NCBI RefSeq assembly: GCF_003605405.2
Contig: NZ_QYTW02000022.1
Span: forward strand, 26,582-90,581
Reading direction: 5' to 3'
Source: Siminovitchia terrae
GTDB lineage: Bacteria; Bacillota; Bacilli; Bacillales; Bacillaceae_C
DNA: 64,000 bases
The notes beneath the pieces are model-generated. The model was not told where the DNA came from and searched no databases. It saw nothing but the letters and a program-made list of their open reading frames with translations. The first letter of the stretch is position 1, and every line of letters begins with the position of its first letter. Position numbers and translations under genes: made by a program. This document shows, piece after piece, positions 33,687 to 43,259 of the stretch.

Positions 33687-35192
33687 ATGAGGTTGAGTGA
33701 GAGCGAAACTTCTTTTATGGAGTATGTAAAAAAGATGGAAGCATTTAATGAGGCTCTCCAGCTTATTTATTGGGATTTGAGGACAGGTGCCCCGAAAAAA
33801 GGGGTAAAACAGCGGTCTCAAGTGGTTGGTGTTCTTTCCAACGAGTACTTTCAAATGTCAATATCTGAAGAAATGGCTGCCTTTATCGCAAAACTATACG
33901 GAAGAAAGCAAGAGTTGTCGGAGTTGGTGCAAAAAACTCTGGAAGAATGTAAGAGGGTCTATGACCAGAACAAGAAGATTCCCCCAAAAGAGTATAAGGA
34001 ATATGTCATTTTACAAACTGAAGCGGAGAGTGTATGGGAAGAGGCTCGCGAAAAATCCGATTTTTCCATGTTTAAGCCATACCTAGAGCAGCTTGTCCAT
34101 TTCAATAAGAAGTTTATTGAGTATTGGGGCTATAGAGGAAACAAATATAATACGTTACTCGATTTGTATGAACCTGGCGTTACAGTGGAAACGATAGACA
34201 AGGAATTTGAAACATTAAAAGAGGTCATCATCCCCTTGATAAAGAATATCCAAGAATCTGAAAACCAGCCAGAAACAGATTTTCTTTATCAGTCATTTTC
34301 AAAAGAGAAGCAAAAAGAATTTAGCCTGAAAATATTGGGACAGATGGGTTATGATTTTGAGGCTGGAAGACTTGATGAAACCGTTCATCCATTTGCCACC
34401 GGCCTCAATCCGGGAGACGTGCGTATCACGACAAGGTATGATGATTGTGATTGGAGGATGGCCATTTTTGGTATAATCCATGAAGGCGGGCACGCATTGT
34501 ATGAGCAAAATATTTCGGAAGAGTTGATTGGAACCCCTCTTTGTACCGGAACTTCGATGGGAATACACGAATCACAATCACTATTTTACGAAAATATATT
34601 GGCGAGGGACAGATCCTTTTGGGAATATAATTTTGAAGTATTACAAAAATATGCAGGCAGACAGCTCGATCATATCTCAATTGATGAATTTTACCATGCA
34701 ATTAACAAAGCCGAACCTTCTTTAATCCGGATCGAATCAGATAATTTGACGTATCCATTGCACATTATCATTCGCTATGAAATTGAAAAGGGCTTGTTCA
34801 ATAACGAAATCAGCATCAATGATTTGCCGGAAATATGGAATAACAAATATGAACAATATTTGGGAATTCGCCCCAAAAACGATGCTGAAGGTGTGTTGCA
34901 GGATGTACATTGGGCGGCCGGAAGTTTCGGGTATTTTCCTTCTTATCTGCTTGGATATATGTATGCGGCTCAGATCAAAAACACCATGGTGAAAGCTATC
35001 CCAGAATATGATGGTTTATTAAAGACGGGAAATCTTGAGCCTATAAAGCAATGGCTTTCTAAACACATCTATCGTTACGGAAAAACGAAAAAGCCGCTTG
35101 AACTGATCAAGGAAATTACAGGGGAGGGACTTTCAGCTAAATACTTAACTGATTATCTTGTAAAAAAATATACCGCACTTTATGAATTGTAA
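33687..35192 (+). CDS. ypwA: M32-family metallocarboxypeptidase (Taq type), YpwA
   Basis: A 501-residue cytoplasmic zinc carboxypeptidase, the exact length of B. subtilis YpwA. The zinc site is H265-E266-G-G-H269 (IIHEGGHALYEQ) and the third ligand is expected in the GIHESQSLFYEN segment about 30 residues later. The M32 motif ENVTYPLHI-like (DNLTYPLHII) is present. The start at 33687 is 8 nt after GGAGG. It removes C-terminal residues from peptides with broad specificity. Confidence 0.93.
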   Translation: MRLSESETSFMEYVKKMEAFNEALQLIYWDLRTGAPKKGVKQRSQVVGVLSNEYFQMSISEEMAAFIAKLYGRKQELSELVQKTLEECKRVYDQNKKIPPKEYKEYVILQTEAESVWEEAREKSDFSMFKPYLEQLVHFNKKFIEYWGYRGNKYNTLLDLYEPGVTVETIDKEFETLKEVIIPLIKNIQESENQPETDFLYQSFSKEKQKEFSLKILGQMGYDFEAGRLDETVHPFATGLNPGDVRITTRYDDCDWRMAIFGIIHEGGHALYEQNISEELIGTPLCTGTSMGIHESQSLFYENILARDRSFWEYNFEVLQKYAGRQLDHISIDEFYHAINKAEPSLIRIESDNLTYPLHIIIRYEIEKGLFNNEISINDLPEIWNNKYEQYLGIRPKNDAEGVLQDVHWAAGSFGYFPSYLLGYMYAAQIKNTMVKAIPEYDGLLKTGNLEPIKQWLSKHIYRYGKTKKPLELIKEITGEGLSAKYLTDYLVKKYTALYEL

Positions 35193-35230
35193 TAGTGAAT
35201 GATTATAAAAACACCTGTGTATCAAGGGTT

Positions 35231-35262
35231 TGGGGCTAAATAATTGAAATTGTTTAGCCCCA
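35231..35262. terminator. Inverted repeat after ypwA
   Basis: TGGGGCTAAA/TTTAGCCCCA is a perfect 10-bp stem with a 12-nt AT-rich loop but no T-tract. A weak terminator or 3'-end stabiliser. Confidence 0.45.
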
Positions 35263-35408
35263 GTTGATATCACTGAACCCTGTTACGATTGTTTGTATAT
35301 TTTTCAATATCAAAAAAAAGAATTATCTCGGAGATCAGCTGACATTGACTTTTCAGGATAGGTCTCCTGATCTGGTAGATTGTCAGATTGAAAAAGGGGA
35401 TCAGGGAC

Positions 35409-36296
35409 ATGTTGGCCAGGCTTGCTGTAATGTTAGGAGCATTATTGTGGGGAACTCTTGCCATTTTTGTAAAGAAGCTGACCTATTATGGTTTTACGGA
35501 GATGGAGATCGTTACAATCCGTGTGACCGGCGCATTCATTTGTTTTATTCCGATTGCTATAGCCGCGAACTCTAAGGGTCAAATGCAAGTACAATTACGG
35601 CATATATGGTATTTCATTGGGACGGGACTTTTCAGCATTGCATTTTTTAACTGGGCATACTTTACTGCAATGAATATGATGTCTATTTCAATTGCGGTAA
35701 TGCTGCTCTATACCGGTCCGGCTTTTGTTGTGGTTTTATCGAACCTATTTTTAAAGGAGAGATTGACAGGGAAAAAGCTTGCGGCTGTTTTGATGACTGT
35801 GACGGGGTGTGCTGTCATAGCGCTGTCTGGTGACAACAGTTCTGGCAACTGGACATTACTAGGGTTTGTCATCGGCTTATGCTCGGGATTGGGGTATGCC
35901 CTTTACAGCATTTTTAGCAAGTTGGCTTTAAGAAAATATAACTCCATGACGATTACCCTGTATACGTTTTTGATTGCGTCGATTTGTCTGCTGCCATTTT
36001 TTCCGTTTTGGAAAAAAACTTTTGGGCTCCCGCTTGAAGGGTGGCTGTATATCGTAGGGTTGGGTTTGATCCCAACTGTAATTGCCTATTTGCTTTATAC
36101 GACTGGACTGAGTAAAGTAGAAACGAGCACAGCTTCGATTTTGGCGACAGTTGAGCCCGTCGCGGCCGTCATAATTGGCATTCTCCTTTTCCACGAACAG
36201 CTTTATGGAGGGCAGCTTGCAGGAGCGAGTATGATTGTTTCGTCGATTTTGATAATCAGTTACGAGAGGAAAACGAAAAAAGAATTATTTTTATAA
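35409..36296 (+). CDS. EamA/DMT-family membrane transporter
   Basis: 295 residues with about ten hydrophobic spans arranged as two EamA repeats; the second repeat carries the typical STASILATVEPVAAVIIG segment near the C-terminus. These proteins export metabolites such as amino acids; the substrate is unknown. The ATG at 35409 is chosen since the in-frame TTG at 35388 has no ribosome site. Upstream lies TTGACT (35345) with an overlapping palindrome TCAGGA...TCCTGA (35353-35370), a possible operator. Confidence 0.85.
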   Translation: MLARLAVMLGALLWGTLAIFVKKLTYYGFTEMEIVTIRVTGAFICFIPIAIAANSKGQMQVQLRHIWYFIGTGLFSIAFFNWAYFTAMNMMSISIAVMLLYTGPAFVVVLSNLFLKERLTGKKLAAVLMTVTGCAVIALSGDNSSGNWTLLGFVIGLCSGLGYALYSIFSKLALRKYNSMTITLYTFLIASICLLPFFPFWKKTFGLPLEGWLYIVGLGLIPTVIAYLLYTTGLSKVETSTASILATVEPVAAVIIGILLFHEQLYGGQLAGASMIVSSILIISYERKTKKELFL

Positions 36297-36352
36297 AAAA
36301 GGGCGGCTATGAGCTTGCCCCTTAAAAGCGTTCTGTAAATGGTCGCAGCTCA

Positions 36353-36398
36353 AAAAAAACGATTCAATTTCGGATAGTCGAAATTGAATCGTTTTTTT
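36353..36398. terminator. Strong bidirectional terminator
   Basis: A perfect 20-bp inverted repeat (AAAAAAACGATTCAATTTCG and its complement) with a 6-nt loop serves the convergent transporter and DAHP synthase genes. Confidence 0.92.
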
Positions 36399-36424
36399 GT
36401 TTTAGTTTAGAAACAGATTTGCCA

Positions 36425-37513
36425 TTAAAGGTTAGCTGTATCTTTTTGAATTTTTCCAGCAAAGGCTTTGGCTTCTTCCATGTACTTGTTGAACTGTTCA
36501 ATGTCCATTTGCTGAGCGGAATCAGAAAGTGCGACTGCAGGATCAGGGTGCACTTCAGCCATGACAGCATCCGCTCCAATTGCAATTGCCGCTTTTGTTG
36601 CAGGAAGAAGGAGATCTTTCCGCCCGGTTGAATGAGTAACGTCAACCACAACAGGCAAATGCGTTTCTTTTTTCAAGATAGGAACAGCAGAAATATCAAG
36701 AGTGTTCCTTGTTGCCTTTTCGTATGTGCGAATTCCTCTCTCACAAAGAATGATTTGGTTGTTTCCTTGTGCATGAATATATTCGGCTGCATACATGAAC
36801 TCTTCAATCGTTGCTGCAAGTCCACGTTTTAAAAGTACAGGTTTGCGTACAGCACCAGCAACCTTCAATAATTCAAAGTTTTGCATGTTGCGTGCGCCAA
36901 TTTGAATGACGTCTACATAGTCGAGCGCCGCTTCCATGTCATAAGGATTGAGAATCTCACTGACAACAGCCAGACCTTCTTCATCAGCAACCTGTTTCAA
37001 AATCTTCAAGCCATCCAAGCCAAGTCCCTGGAAGTCGTAAGGAGAAGTCCGTGGTTTGAAAGCTCCTCCACGAAGAAGTTTCAAACCTTGGGCCTTTAAT
37101 GCCTGTGCTACGGCTTTTACTTGATCGTAGCTTTCAACTGCACAAGGTCCCATGATAAAGTGCGCCTTCCCATCTCCAATATTCTCACCATGAATGGAGA
37201 CGATTGTGTCATCAGGCTTTTTCTTTCTTGAAACGAGCAGGGCTTGACGATGATCATCTTCCTGCAATTCAAGACTTGCTTTAAAGATTTGTTTGAATAT
37301 GTGTTGAACAGTTGATGTAGTAAATGGGCCTTCGTTGTGATCTGCAATCATATTCAACAGCTTTCGCTCTTGGACAGGGTCAAAACGTTTCACGCCCTGC
37401 ATTTCTTTTAATTTGCCGATTTCTTGAGCGATTCGGCCTCGTTCGTTTAACAGTTCTAAAATTTGCAATGTGGTTTTCTCAATTTGAGAACGTAACCCTT
37501 CCAGTTCTGACAA
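36425..37513 (-). CDS. aroG: Bifunctional chorismate mutase / DAHP synthase
   Basis: First step of the shikimate pathway with a fused feedback-sensing chorismate mutase; named aroA in B. subtilis. 362 residues: an AroQ-type mutase domain (about 1-90, [20 protein letters not shown]) and a type I-beta DAHP synthase domain ([45 protein letters not shown]). It starts with TTG, 7 nt after AAGGAGGG. It is divergent from the T-box-controlled aroC operon. Confidence 0.95.
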   Translation of the reverse strand: MSELEGLRSQIEKTTLQILELLNERGRIAQEIGKLKEMQGVKRFDPVQERKLLNMIADHNEGPFTTSTVQHIFKQIFKASLELQEDDHRQALLVSRKKKPDDTIVSIHGENIGDGKAHFIMGPCAVESYDQVKAVAQALKAQGLKLLRGGAFKPRTSPYDFQGLGLDGLKILKQVADEEGLAVVSEILNPYDMEAALDYVDVIQIGARNMQNFELLKVAGAVRKPVLLKRGLAATIEEFMYAAEYIHAQGNNQIILCERGIRTYEKATRNTLDISAVPILKKETHLPVVVDVTHSTGRKDLLLPATKAAIAIGADAVMAEVHPDPAVALSDSAQQMDIEQFNKYMEEAKAFAGKIQKDTANL

Positions 37514-37934
37514 CGATAAGCCCTCCTTGATTTATTCACTGCATCACAGCGATTGAATATTTTTTTGAGAAAAATAACTTTAGGACTTCAACGCTGTAAA
37601 GCAAGTGTGTTATAATTTTTATTGATAGCTCAACACATTAAACCGTATTTGAACTCTTGTCAAGTGGATTTTTTAAATTGTTTGCCTATTTTTAATTATA
37701 CCACCATGTCCCCGTAGTGATGGCCGGTAAATATGAACATTTTCGTCTATTATAGGGGATGTTCAGAGTCACCAAATAAATAATTAAGCAGCAAATCTCT
37801 TTCGTTGGCTTGTTGCTGTGCTGCCATGTATCTATAAGCATATATTACGCTGCTCGTCACTTCGCCGCCGCGGCTTTAGTGCTTCTAATTTGGCAACTTT
37901 TTGAACACGCACTTAAGTAAAATATAAAAATTGC

Positions 37935-37963
37935 TTTACAAGAATATCTTAATGTGGTAAAAA
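37935..37963 (+). promoter_or_regulatory. Candidate promoter of the aroC T-box operon
   Basis: TTTACA (37935-37940), 17 bp, TAAAAA (37958-37963) with TG one base before the -10. It lies some 30 bp before the first T-box helix. The region 37514-37930 holds no convincing gene; an isolated extended -10 (TGTTATAAT, 37608-37616) points into it from the left. Confidence 0.4.
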
Positions 37964-37984
37964 TTGATGTTAAATAACTTTGAA

Positions 37985-38236
37985 AATAGCCATGACAGGA
38001 CACAGTAGTGTTCATCTCCCTGTTTCTTAGAGAGCTGATGGCAGGTGAAAATCAGCACAAAGATGAATGCGAATTACTTCCTCGAGCTTCTTTTAGGAAC
38101 ACTTGACATGTTCAGGTCAGTATGAAAAGACGGGAACAGCCGTTATCTGTTTGAGTGGCGGAAAAAAATGGATTTCCGCAATGAGGGTGGTACCGCGATA
38201 ATGAATCGTCCCTGCTATATGCAGGGGCGTTTTTTA
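37985..38236 (+). promoter_or_regulatory. T-box leader of the aroC-hisC-tyrA operon
   Basis: A tRNA-sensing leader. Stem I includes AGTA then GTGTTCATCT pairing with AGATGAATGC, the AGAGAG turn and the CTGATGG...GGTGAAAATCAG distal arm. The T-box AGGGTGGTACCGCG lies at 38184-38197 and the terminator CGTCCCTGC/GCAGGGGCG with TTTTTT at 38207-38236. The specifier loop strand reads GAATTACTT; TAC (Tyr) fits the tyrA-containing operon, but TTA or TTC cannot be excluded by eye. Uncharged tRNA should allow read-through into aroC. Confidence 0.92.
38207..38236 (+). terminator. T-box terminator hairpin
   Basis: CGTCCCTGC/GCAGGGGCG with a TATAT loop and TTTTTT; the alternative antiterminator uses the T-box sequence just upstream. 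Confidence 0.9.
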
Positions 38237-38266
38237 TTTTAATTAGACTATTGGAGGGCTTTGAGA

Positions 38267-39439
38267 ATGAGATATTTAACAGCTGGAGAATCACATGGTC
38301 CGCAGTTGACTGCAATATTGGAAGGAGTTCCGGCAGGTTTGACTCTGACCGCTGAAATGGTGAATGAACAATTATCCCGACGTCAAAAAGGTTACGGCCG
38401 TGGAAGAAGGATGCAGATAGAAAAAGATCAGGTTCAAATTTTAAGCGGGGTTCGTCATGGAAAAACGATGGGCTCGCCGATTACACTTGCCGTCGAAAAT
38501 AGGGATTTCAAGCATTGGACTAAAATAATGGGAGCTGCCCCGCTTGCTGAAGGTGAAGAGGAGGAAGTAAAAAGAAAGCTGACTCGTCCTCGTCCAGGTC
38601 ACGCAGACCTGAATGGGGCTTTGAAATACGGGCATAGAGATATGAGAAATGTGCTAGAGCGTTCCTCTGCACGTGAAACAACTGTAAGGGTTGCTGCAGG
38701 GGCAGTTGCAAGAATTATCTTAGAACAGCTTGGCATCATAGTTGCTGGACATGTATTGGAGATCGGAGGGATCCGTGCTGAAAATACAAAATATGAGACA
38801 ATTGATGATTTGAAAGAAAGATCTGAAGCATCACCAGTCCGCTGCCTTGATGAAGCAGCTGCGGAAAAAATGATGCGAGCGATTGATGAAGCCAAAGAGC
38901 ACGGAGATTCAATTGGAGGAATCGTAGAGGTCGTTATTGAAGGTATGCCAGCCGGAGTCGGAAGCTATGTACATTACGACAGAAAGCTTGATGGTAAATT
39001 GGCAGGGGCTGTCATGAGTATTAATGCATTCAAAGGAGTGGAAATCGGCATCGGTTTCGAAGCAGCGCATAAACCTGGAAGCCAGGTGCATGATGAAATA
39101 TTGTGGGATGAGGAAAAAGGCTACACAAGGGGATCCAATAATGCAGGTGGTCTGGAAGGCGGTATGTCGACAGGAATGCCAATTGTAGTAAGGGGTGTCA
39201 TGAAGCCGATACCGACACTCTACAAACCGTTGCAAAGCGTTGATATTGATACAAAGGAACCTTTCAAGGCAAGCATCGAAAGATCTGACAGCTGTGCAGT
39301 TCCAGCAGCAAGTGTAGTTGCCGAGGCAGTGGTTGCTTGGGAACTGGCTGCAGCAGTGTTGGAGCATTTTGGACACGATCGAATGGATGCAATAAAAGAA
39401 CACATTGAACAATACAAAGAATATACAAGAAACTTTTAA
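38267..39439 (+). CDS. aroC: Chorismate synthase
   Basis: Last common step to chorismate, FMN-dependent. 390 residues (named aroF in B. subtilis). It has the three family signatures: GESHGPQL near the N-terminus, GRGRRM-containing segment, [20 protein letters not shown], and the C-terminal [17 protein letters not shown]. The ATG at 38267 is 8 nt after GGAGGG. First gene behind the T-box. Confidence 0.96.
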   Translation: MRYLTAGESHGPQLTAILEGVPAGLTLTAEMVNEQLSRRQKGYGRGRRMQIEKDQVQILSGVRHGKTMGSPITLAVENRDFKHWTKIMGAAPLAEGEEEEVKRKLTRPRPGHADLNGALKYGHRDMRNVLERSSARETTVRVAAGAVARIILEQLGIIVAGHVLEIGGIRAENTKYETIDDLKERSEASPVRCLDEAAAEKMMRAIDEAKEHGDSIGGIVEVVIEGMPAGVGSYVHYDRKLDGKLAGAVMSINAFKGVEIGIGFEAAHKPGSQVHDEILWDEEKGYTRGSNNAGGLEGGMSTGMPIVVRGVMKPIPTLYKPLQSVDIDTKEPFKASIERSDSCAVPAASVVAEAVVAWELAAAVLEHFGHDRMDAIKEHIEQYKEYTRNF

Positions 39440-39447
39440 GTAACCCA

Positions 39448-39485
39448 GGGCAGTGCCGGCTCTGTCGAATGACAGGTGCTGCCCC
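39448..39485 (+). terminator. Hairpin after aroC
   Basis: GGGCAG/CTGCCC outer stem with CTGTC/GACAG inner stem. No T-tract; it directly abuts the 195-bp repeat that starts at TTTAAC. It may be only a partial stop since hisC and tyrA have no promoter that I can see. Confidence 0.45.
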
Positions 39486-39488
39486 GGA

Positions 39489-39682
39489 TTTAACTTCATT
39501 CAGCAGAAGTCTCCCACTTCTGTAAGTGGTGAGATGAATGCATATTGGTATTCCATTCAGCGGGGGGTCAAACCCCGGCTGAATAAAGTTAAAGCCTCCG
39601 GCGGATGCCTCAGATTTTCAAGGAAATTTATCGAGCGGAGCTCGATAAAATCTGGGCGCAAATACGCCAAGGCGCATTTGAT
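39489..39682 (+). repeat. Family B structured repeat, copy 1
   Basis: Begins TTTAACTTCATTCAGCAG and ends GCGCATTTGAT. In order it has a CCCACTT/AAGTGG hairpin, a hairpin ATTCAGC-GGGG with loop near GTTCAAA and GCTGAAT, a GCCTCCGGCGGATGCC segment, the stem TTTATCGAGC/GCTCGATAAA and a terminal AAATACGCC/GGCGCATTT hairpin. It lies between aroC and hisC. Hairpins at both ends, no target duplication and a constant left flank suggest an IS200/IS605-type non-autonomous element. Confidence 0.8.
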
Positions 39683-39706
39683 ACAAAAATAAAGGTGGGG
39701 AAATCA

Positions 39707-40789
39707 ATGAATGTAAAAGTGAGGCCGCAACTGCTTTCATTGAAAGCATACACTCCGGGAAAATCCAGTGAAGAAGTACAGCGTGAATACAAATTGGAGA
39801 AAATCGTCAAGCTTGCATCTAACGAAAATCCTTATGGAACTTCTCCGTTTGTTAAGGAAGCAATTTCCAAAATTGATAACTTTGCTATATACCCTGACGG
39901 AGCATCAACTGCTCTTAGAAAGGAAGTGGCGGAGTATACAGGAGTGAAGGAAGATCAATTGATCTTTTCCAGTGGGTTGGATGAATTGATTCAAATTATC
40001 AGTAAAGCCTTACTAGATGAAAACTTCAATACTGTGATGGCATCTGGAACATTCCCTCAATATCGCCATAACGCCGTTGTGCAAAACGCTGAGATCCGTG
40101 AAGTCCCATTGAAAAACGGCTGTCATGATCTGCCGGAAATGGCAAAACAAATAGATGATAATACCCAAGTCGTTTGGATATGTAATCCGAACAATCCAAC
40201 GGGCACATATGTGGACAATAAGGAACTTGAACAATTTCTGCAATCTATCCCATCGCATGTTCTCGTTGTCATGGACGAGGCTTACTATGAATACGTAACG
40301 GTGGAGGATTACCCCGAAACGATCCCGCTTCTTGATCAGTACGACAATCTTATGGTATTAAGGACTTTTTCCAAAGCCTTTGGGCTTGCATCATTTCGTA
40401 TAGGATATGGAATCGGGGCAGCCTCCTTTATTCAGCAATTGGAGGTTGTCAGGCTGCCATTCAACACATCCGTGCTTGCCCAAAAAGCTGCGCTTGCCGC
40501 TCTGAAGGATTTAGATTTTGTTAAACAGAGTGTCAGCTTAAATGCCATTGAACTTCAAAAATATTATGAGTTCTGCAAGCAGCATCAAATAGATTTCTAT
40601 ACTTCACAAGGGAACTTTATATTCATTTCCATTCCAGGAAAAGAAAGTGCGGAGGTTTTCCAATATTTATTGGAAAGAGGCTATACTGTCAGACCGTTCC
40701 CTAACGGTGTCCGTATCACAGTTGGAACAAAAGAAGAGAATGAAGAGCTCTTTGAATTAATCGAAAAAATAGTCCTGATTGCACATTAG
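39707..40789 (+). CDS. hisC: Histidinol-phosphate / aromatic aminotransferase HisC
   Basis: PLP enzyme of 360 residues, equal to B. subtilis HisC, which serves both histidine and Tyr/Phe synthesis. ASNENPYG near 38-45, [10 protein letters not shown] near 165, MDEAYYEY and the PLP lysine in [10 protein letters not shown] are present. The ATG at 39707 follows AAAGGTGGGG. The frame stays open upstream into the family B repeat, which is coincidental. Context with tyrA and EPSP synthase supports the aromatic role. Confidence 0.94.
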   Translation: MNVKVRPQLLSLKAYTPGKSSEEVQREYKLEKIVKLASNENPYGTSPFVKEAISKIDNFAIYPDGASTALRKEVAEYTGVKEDQLIFSSGLDELIQIISKALLDENFNTVMASGTFPQYRHNAVVQNAEIREVPLKNGCHDLPEMAKQIDDNTQVVWICNPNNPTGTYVDNKELEQFLQSIPSHVLVVMDEAYYEYVTVEDYPETIPLLDQYDNLMVLRTFSKAFGLASFRIGYGIGAASFIQQLEVVRLPFNTSVLAQKAALAALKDLDFVKQSVSLNAIELQKYYEFCKQHQIDFYTSQGNFIFISIPGKESAEVFQYLLERGYTVRPFPNGVRITVGTKEENEELFELIEKIVLIAH

Positions 40790-40813
40790 ACTTAGCAGAG
40801 AGGAAAATACAGC

Positions 40814-41917
40814 TTGGACAAAAAAGTTTTAATCATAGGGGTAGGGTTGATTGGTGGCTCTATTGCTTTAGCCATCAAAAAGGAACATCCAGAAGTTTAT
40901 ATTACCGGCTATGACCTGAATGAACAAAATTGCAGGCTTGCCGAAAAGATGAAGATCATTGATAAATGCTCTCCATCCTTTGAAACAGAAGCAGTAACAA
41001 GTGATTTAATCATTCTAGCCTGTCCGGTTGAAGAAGTTGAGCAAAAAATATGCCAACTGGCGGAACTGCCTTTAAAATCGGAAACCATTATTACTGATGT
41101 GGGAAGCACAAAAGTGAAAATAATGGAAAAGTCAGCAATTTTGCGCGAAAAAGGGGCTGTTTTTATTGGCGGCCATCCTATGGCGGGATCTCATAAATCT
41201 GGGGCAGGAAGCGCAAGGGAGCATTTGTTTGAAAATGCTTTTTATCTATTGACACCTACGGAAGGTACAAATGAAGAAAAAGTAGCTGAACTGAAAAATT
41301 GGCTGAGAGGGACCGGTGCAAACTTTGTCATTATGGAGCCGGAGGAACATGATATGATTACTGGGGTTGTCAGCCACCTGCCTCACCTGATTGCCACAAG
41401 TATTGTTCGCCAGGTGGAAAGCCATGCTGGGATTAATGAGCGGGTTCGATGGCTTGCAGCGGGTGGTTTCCGGGATATCACCCGTATTGCCTCCAGCAGC
41501 CCAGCTATGTGGAGTGACGTTGTTAAGCATAATCAATCCAGCTTGCTTTCATTGATTGATGAATGGATTGCTGAAATGAAGTATGTAAAGGAGCTTGTAC
41601 AAACGGGGGATAAGGATCATATCTACAGCTATTTTGCTGACGCAAAAAAATTTAGAGATTCTCTTCCTGTCAGGGCAAGAGGCGCAATCGACGCCTTCTA
41701 CGATCTGTACGTTGATGTTCAAGACAAGCCAGGAGTCATTTCGCATGTGACCACTATACTTGCCGAAAAGAGGATCAGCTTGACAAATATACGGATCATC
41801 GAAGCTCGTGAAGATGTTTTCGGAGTGCTTCGGTTGAGCTTCCAAACAGAGGAAGACAGACAGAAGGCGGAGGTTTGCCTGAACGAGAATGATTATGAGA
41901 CGTATTTAAATATGTAG
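40814..41917 (+). CDS. tyrA: Prephenate dehydrogenase TyrA
   Basis: Converts prephenate to 4-hydroxyphenylpyruvate for tyrosine. 367 residues: Rossmann motif GVGLIGGS at about 9-16, catalytic GGHPMAGSH with its histidine near 118-126, and a C-terminal ACT regulatory domain (about 295-365, DVQDKPGVISHVTTIL). It starts with TTG after AGAGAGG, 24 bp after hisC. Confidence 0.95.
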   Translation: MDKKVLIIGVGLIGGSIALAIKKEHPEVYITGYDLNEQNCRLAEKMKIIDKCSPSFETEAVTSDLIILACPVEEVEQKICQLAELPLKSETIITDVGSTKVKIMEKSAILREKGAVFIGGHPMAGSHKSGAGSAREHLFENAFYLLTPTEGTNEEKVAELKNWLRGTGANFVIMEPEEHDMITGVVSHLPHLIATSIVRQVESHAGINERVRWLAAGGFRDITRIASSSPAMWSDVVKHNQSSLLSLIDEWIAEMKYVKELVQTGDKDHIYSYFADAKKFRDSLPVRARGAIDAFYDLYVDVQDKPGVISHVTTILAEKRISLTNIRIIEAREDVFGVLRLSFQTEEDRQKAEVCLNENDYETYLNM

Positions 41918-41929
41918 GGGGAAGTCCTG

Positions 41930-43216
41930 TTGACAATTACATTAAAAACAGAAGGCGATATTCAGCTCAAAGGAACAATCCGTGTGCCTGGCGATAAATC
42001 AATCTCTCATAGGGCAGTCATGCTTGGAGCTATTGCCAAAGGGAAAACAAAGGTTTATGGCTTGCTTACGGGTGATGATTGTTTGAATACGATTGAATGT
42101 TTCAGGAAGATGGGAGTAGTGATCAGGCGCGACGAAGATTATGTGGAAATTGATGGGACTGGATTTGATGGCTTACAAGAGCCAGTTGAAATTCTGGATG
42201 TCGGAAACTCTGGAACGACTATTCGCTTAATGCTGGGAATTTTAGCTGGGGCTCCTTTCCATACTTGTCTTATAGGAGATGCCTCCATTGCGAAAAGGCC
42301 TATGGACAGGGTCGCTCTTCCATTAAGGCAGATGGGGGCTAAAATAGACGGCCGTGCTGATGGCAGCTTTGCCCCCATTAGCATCAGAGGAGGCGGACTT
42401 GAAGGGATTGATTACGTTTCTCCCGTTGCAAGCGCGCAGGTAAAATCGGCCATTTTATTAGCGGGGCTGCATGCGGAAGGAGTTACGACGGTCATTGAGC
42501 CACAATCATCGAGAAACCATACGGAAAGAATGCTGAGAGCCTTTGGTTGCCAAATTGAGGTTGATGGATTAAAAACCGCCATTAAGGGAAAACAAGATTT
42601 ACATGGCACAACCATACATGTCCCTGGAGATATTTCTTCGGCAGCCTTTTTCCTTGCGGCTGGTGTCATTGTCCCAAATAGTGAATTGAAAATCCAAAAT
42701 GTAGGGATAAACCCTACAAGAACTGGAATAATAGATGTATTGAAAGAAATGGGTGCAAATATTATAGAAGAAACTGCATCAGACGAAATTGAACCGGCTG
42801 CGGATATCACGATTAAATCATCCAACCTAAAAGGTATAGAAATTGGCGGGGATATCATTCCAAGGCTGATAGATGAGATTCCCATCATTGCGCTGGCTGC
42901 TACTCAAGCTGAAGGCAAGACGATTATAAAAGATGCGGCAGAATTAAAGGTGAAAGAGACAAACCGCATTGATACAGTGGTTCAAGAGCTGACTAAGATG
43001 GGAGCAAAGATTGAACCGACTGACGATGGAATGATCATTTACGGTGGAACCAAGCTGCGCCCTGCTCTTGTGGACAGCCATGGAGACCACCGCATCGGCA
43101 TGATGCTGGCGATCGCCTCTTGCCTTGCCGAAGGTGAAACCTTCATTGAAAACAGCGAAGCTATTTCGATCTCTTACCCTAATTTCTTTCAGCATTTAAA
43201 AGAACTGAAGTCTTAA
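41930..43216 (+). CDS. aroA: EPSP synthase (3-phosphoshikimate 1-carboxyvinyltransferase)
   Basis: Sixth shikimate step; named aroE in B. subtilis. 428 residues, the same length as that enzyme. [13 protein letters not shown] (about 20-32) binds phosphoenolpyruvate and shikimate phosphate, [15 protein letters not shown] lies near 88-102, and the C-terminal [13 protein letters not shown] motif is intact. Start TTG after GGGGGAAG, 12 bp from tyrA. Last gene of the T-box operon. Confidence 0.95.
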   Translation: MTITLKTEGDIQLKGTIRVPGDKSISHRAVMLGAIAKGKTKVYGLLTGDDCLNTIECFRKMGVVIRRDEDYVEIDGTGFDGLQEPVEILDVGNSGTTIRLMLGILAGAPFHTCLIGDASIAKRPMDRVALPLRQMGAKIDGRADGSFAPISIRGGGLEGIDYVSPVASAQVKSAILLAGLHAEGVTTVIEPQSSRNHTERMLRAFGCQIEVDGLKTAIKGKQDLHGTTIHVPGDISSAAFFLAAGVIVPNSELKIQNVGINPTRTGIIDVLKEMGANIIEETASDEIEPAADITIKSSNLKGIEIGGDIIPRLIDEIPIIALAATQAEGKTIIKDAAELKVKETNRIDTVVQELTKMGAKIEPTDDGMIIYGGTKLRPALVDSHGDHRIGMMLAIASCLAEGETFIENSEAISISYPNFFQHLKELKS

Positions 43217-43259
43217 TTTTTCTATAGGATAGGAAATGAATCCGAAAGGGGATATTCAA

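Noticed and set aside
35232..35408. Riboswitch before the EamA transporter gene
   Set aside because: The two inverted repeats are simple, no conserved riboswitch core was recognised, and no terminator/antiterminator pair is visible.
39548..39585. tRNA gene in the family B repeat
   Set aside because: Only a T-arm-like hairpin is present; no acceptor, D-arm or anticodon arm can be formed around it.
39605..39706. N-terminal extension of HisC through the repeat
   Set aside because: The frame is open by chance. The ATG at 39707 has AAAGGTGGGG and gives the family length of 360.
36425..43216. Horizontally acquired aromatic island
   Set aside because: The codon use and the families look like the flanking Bacillus genes; only the order differs.
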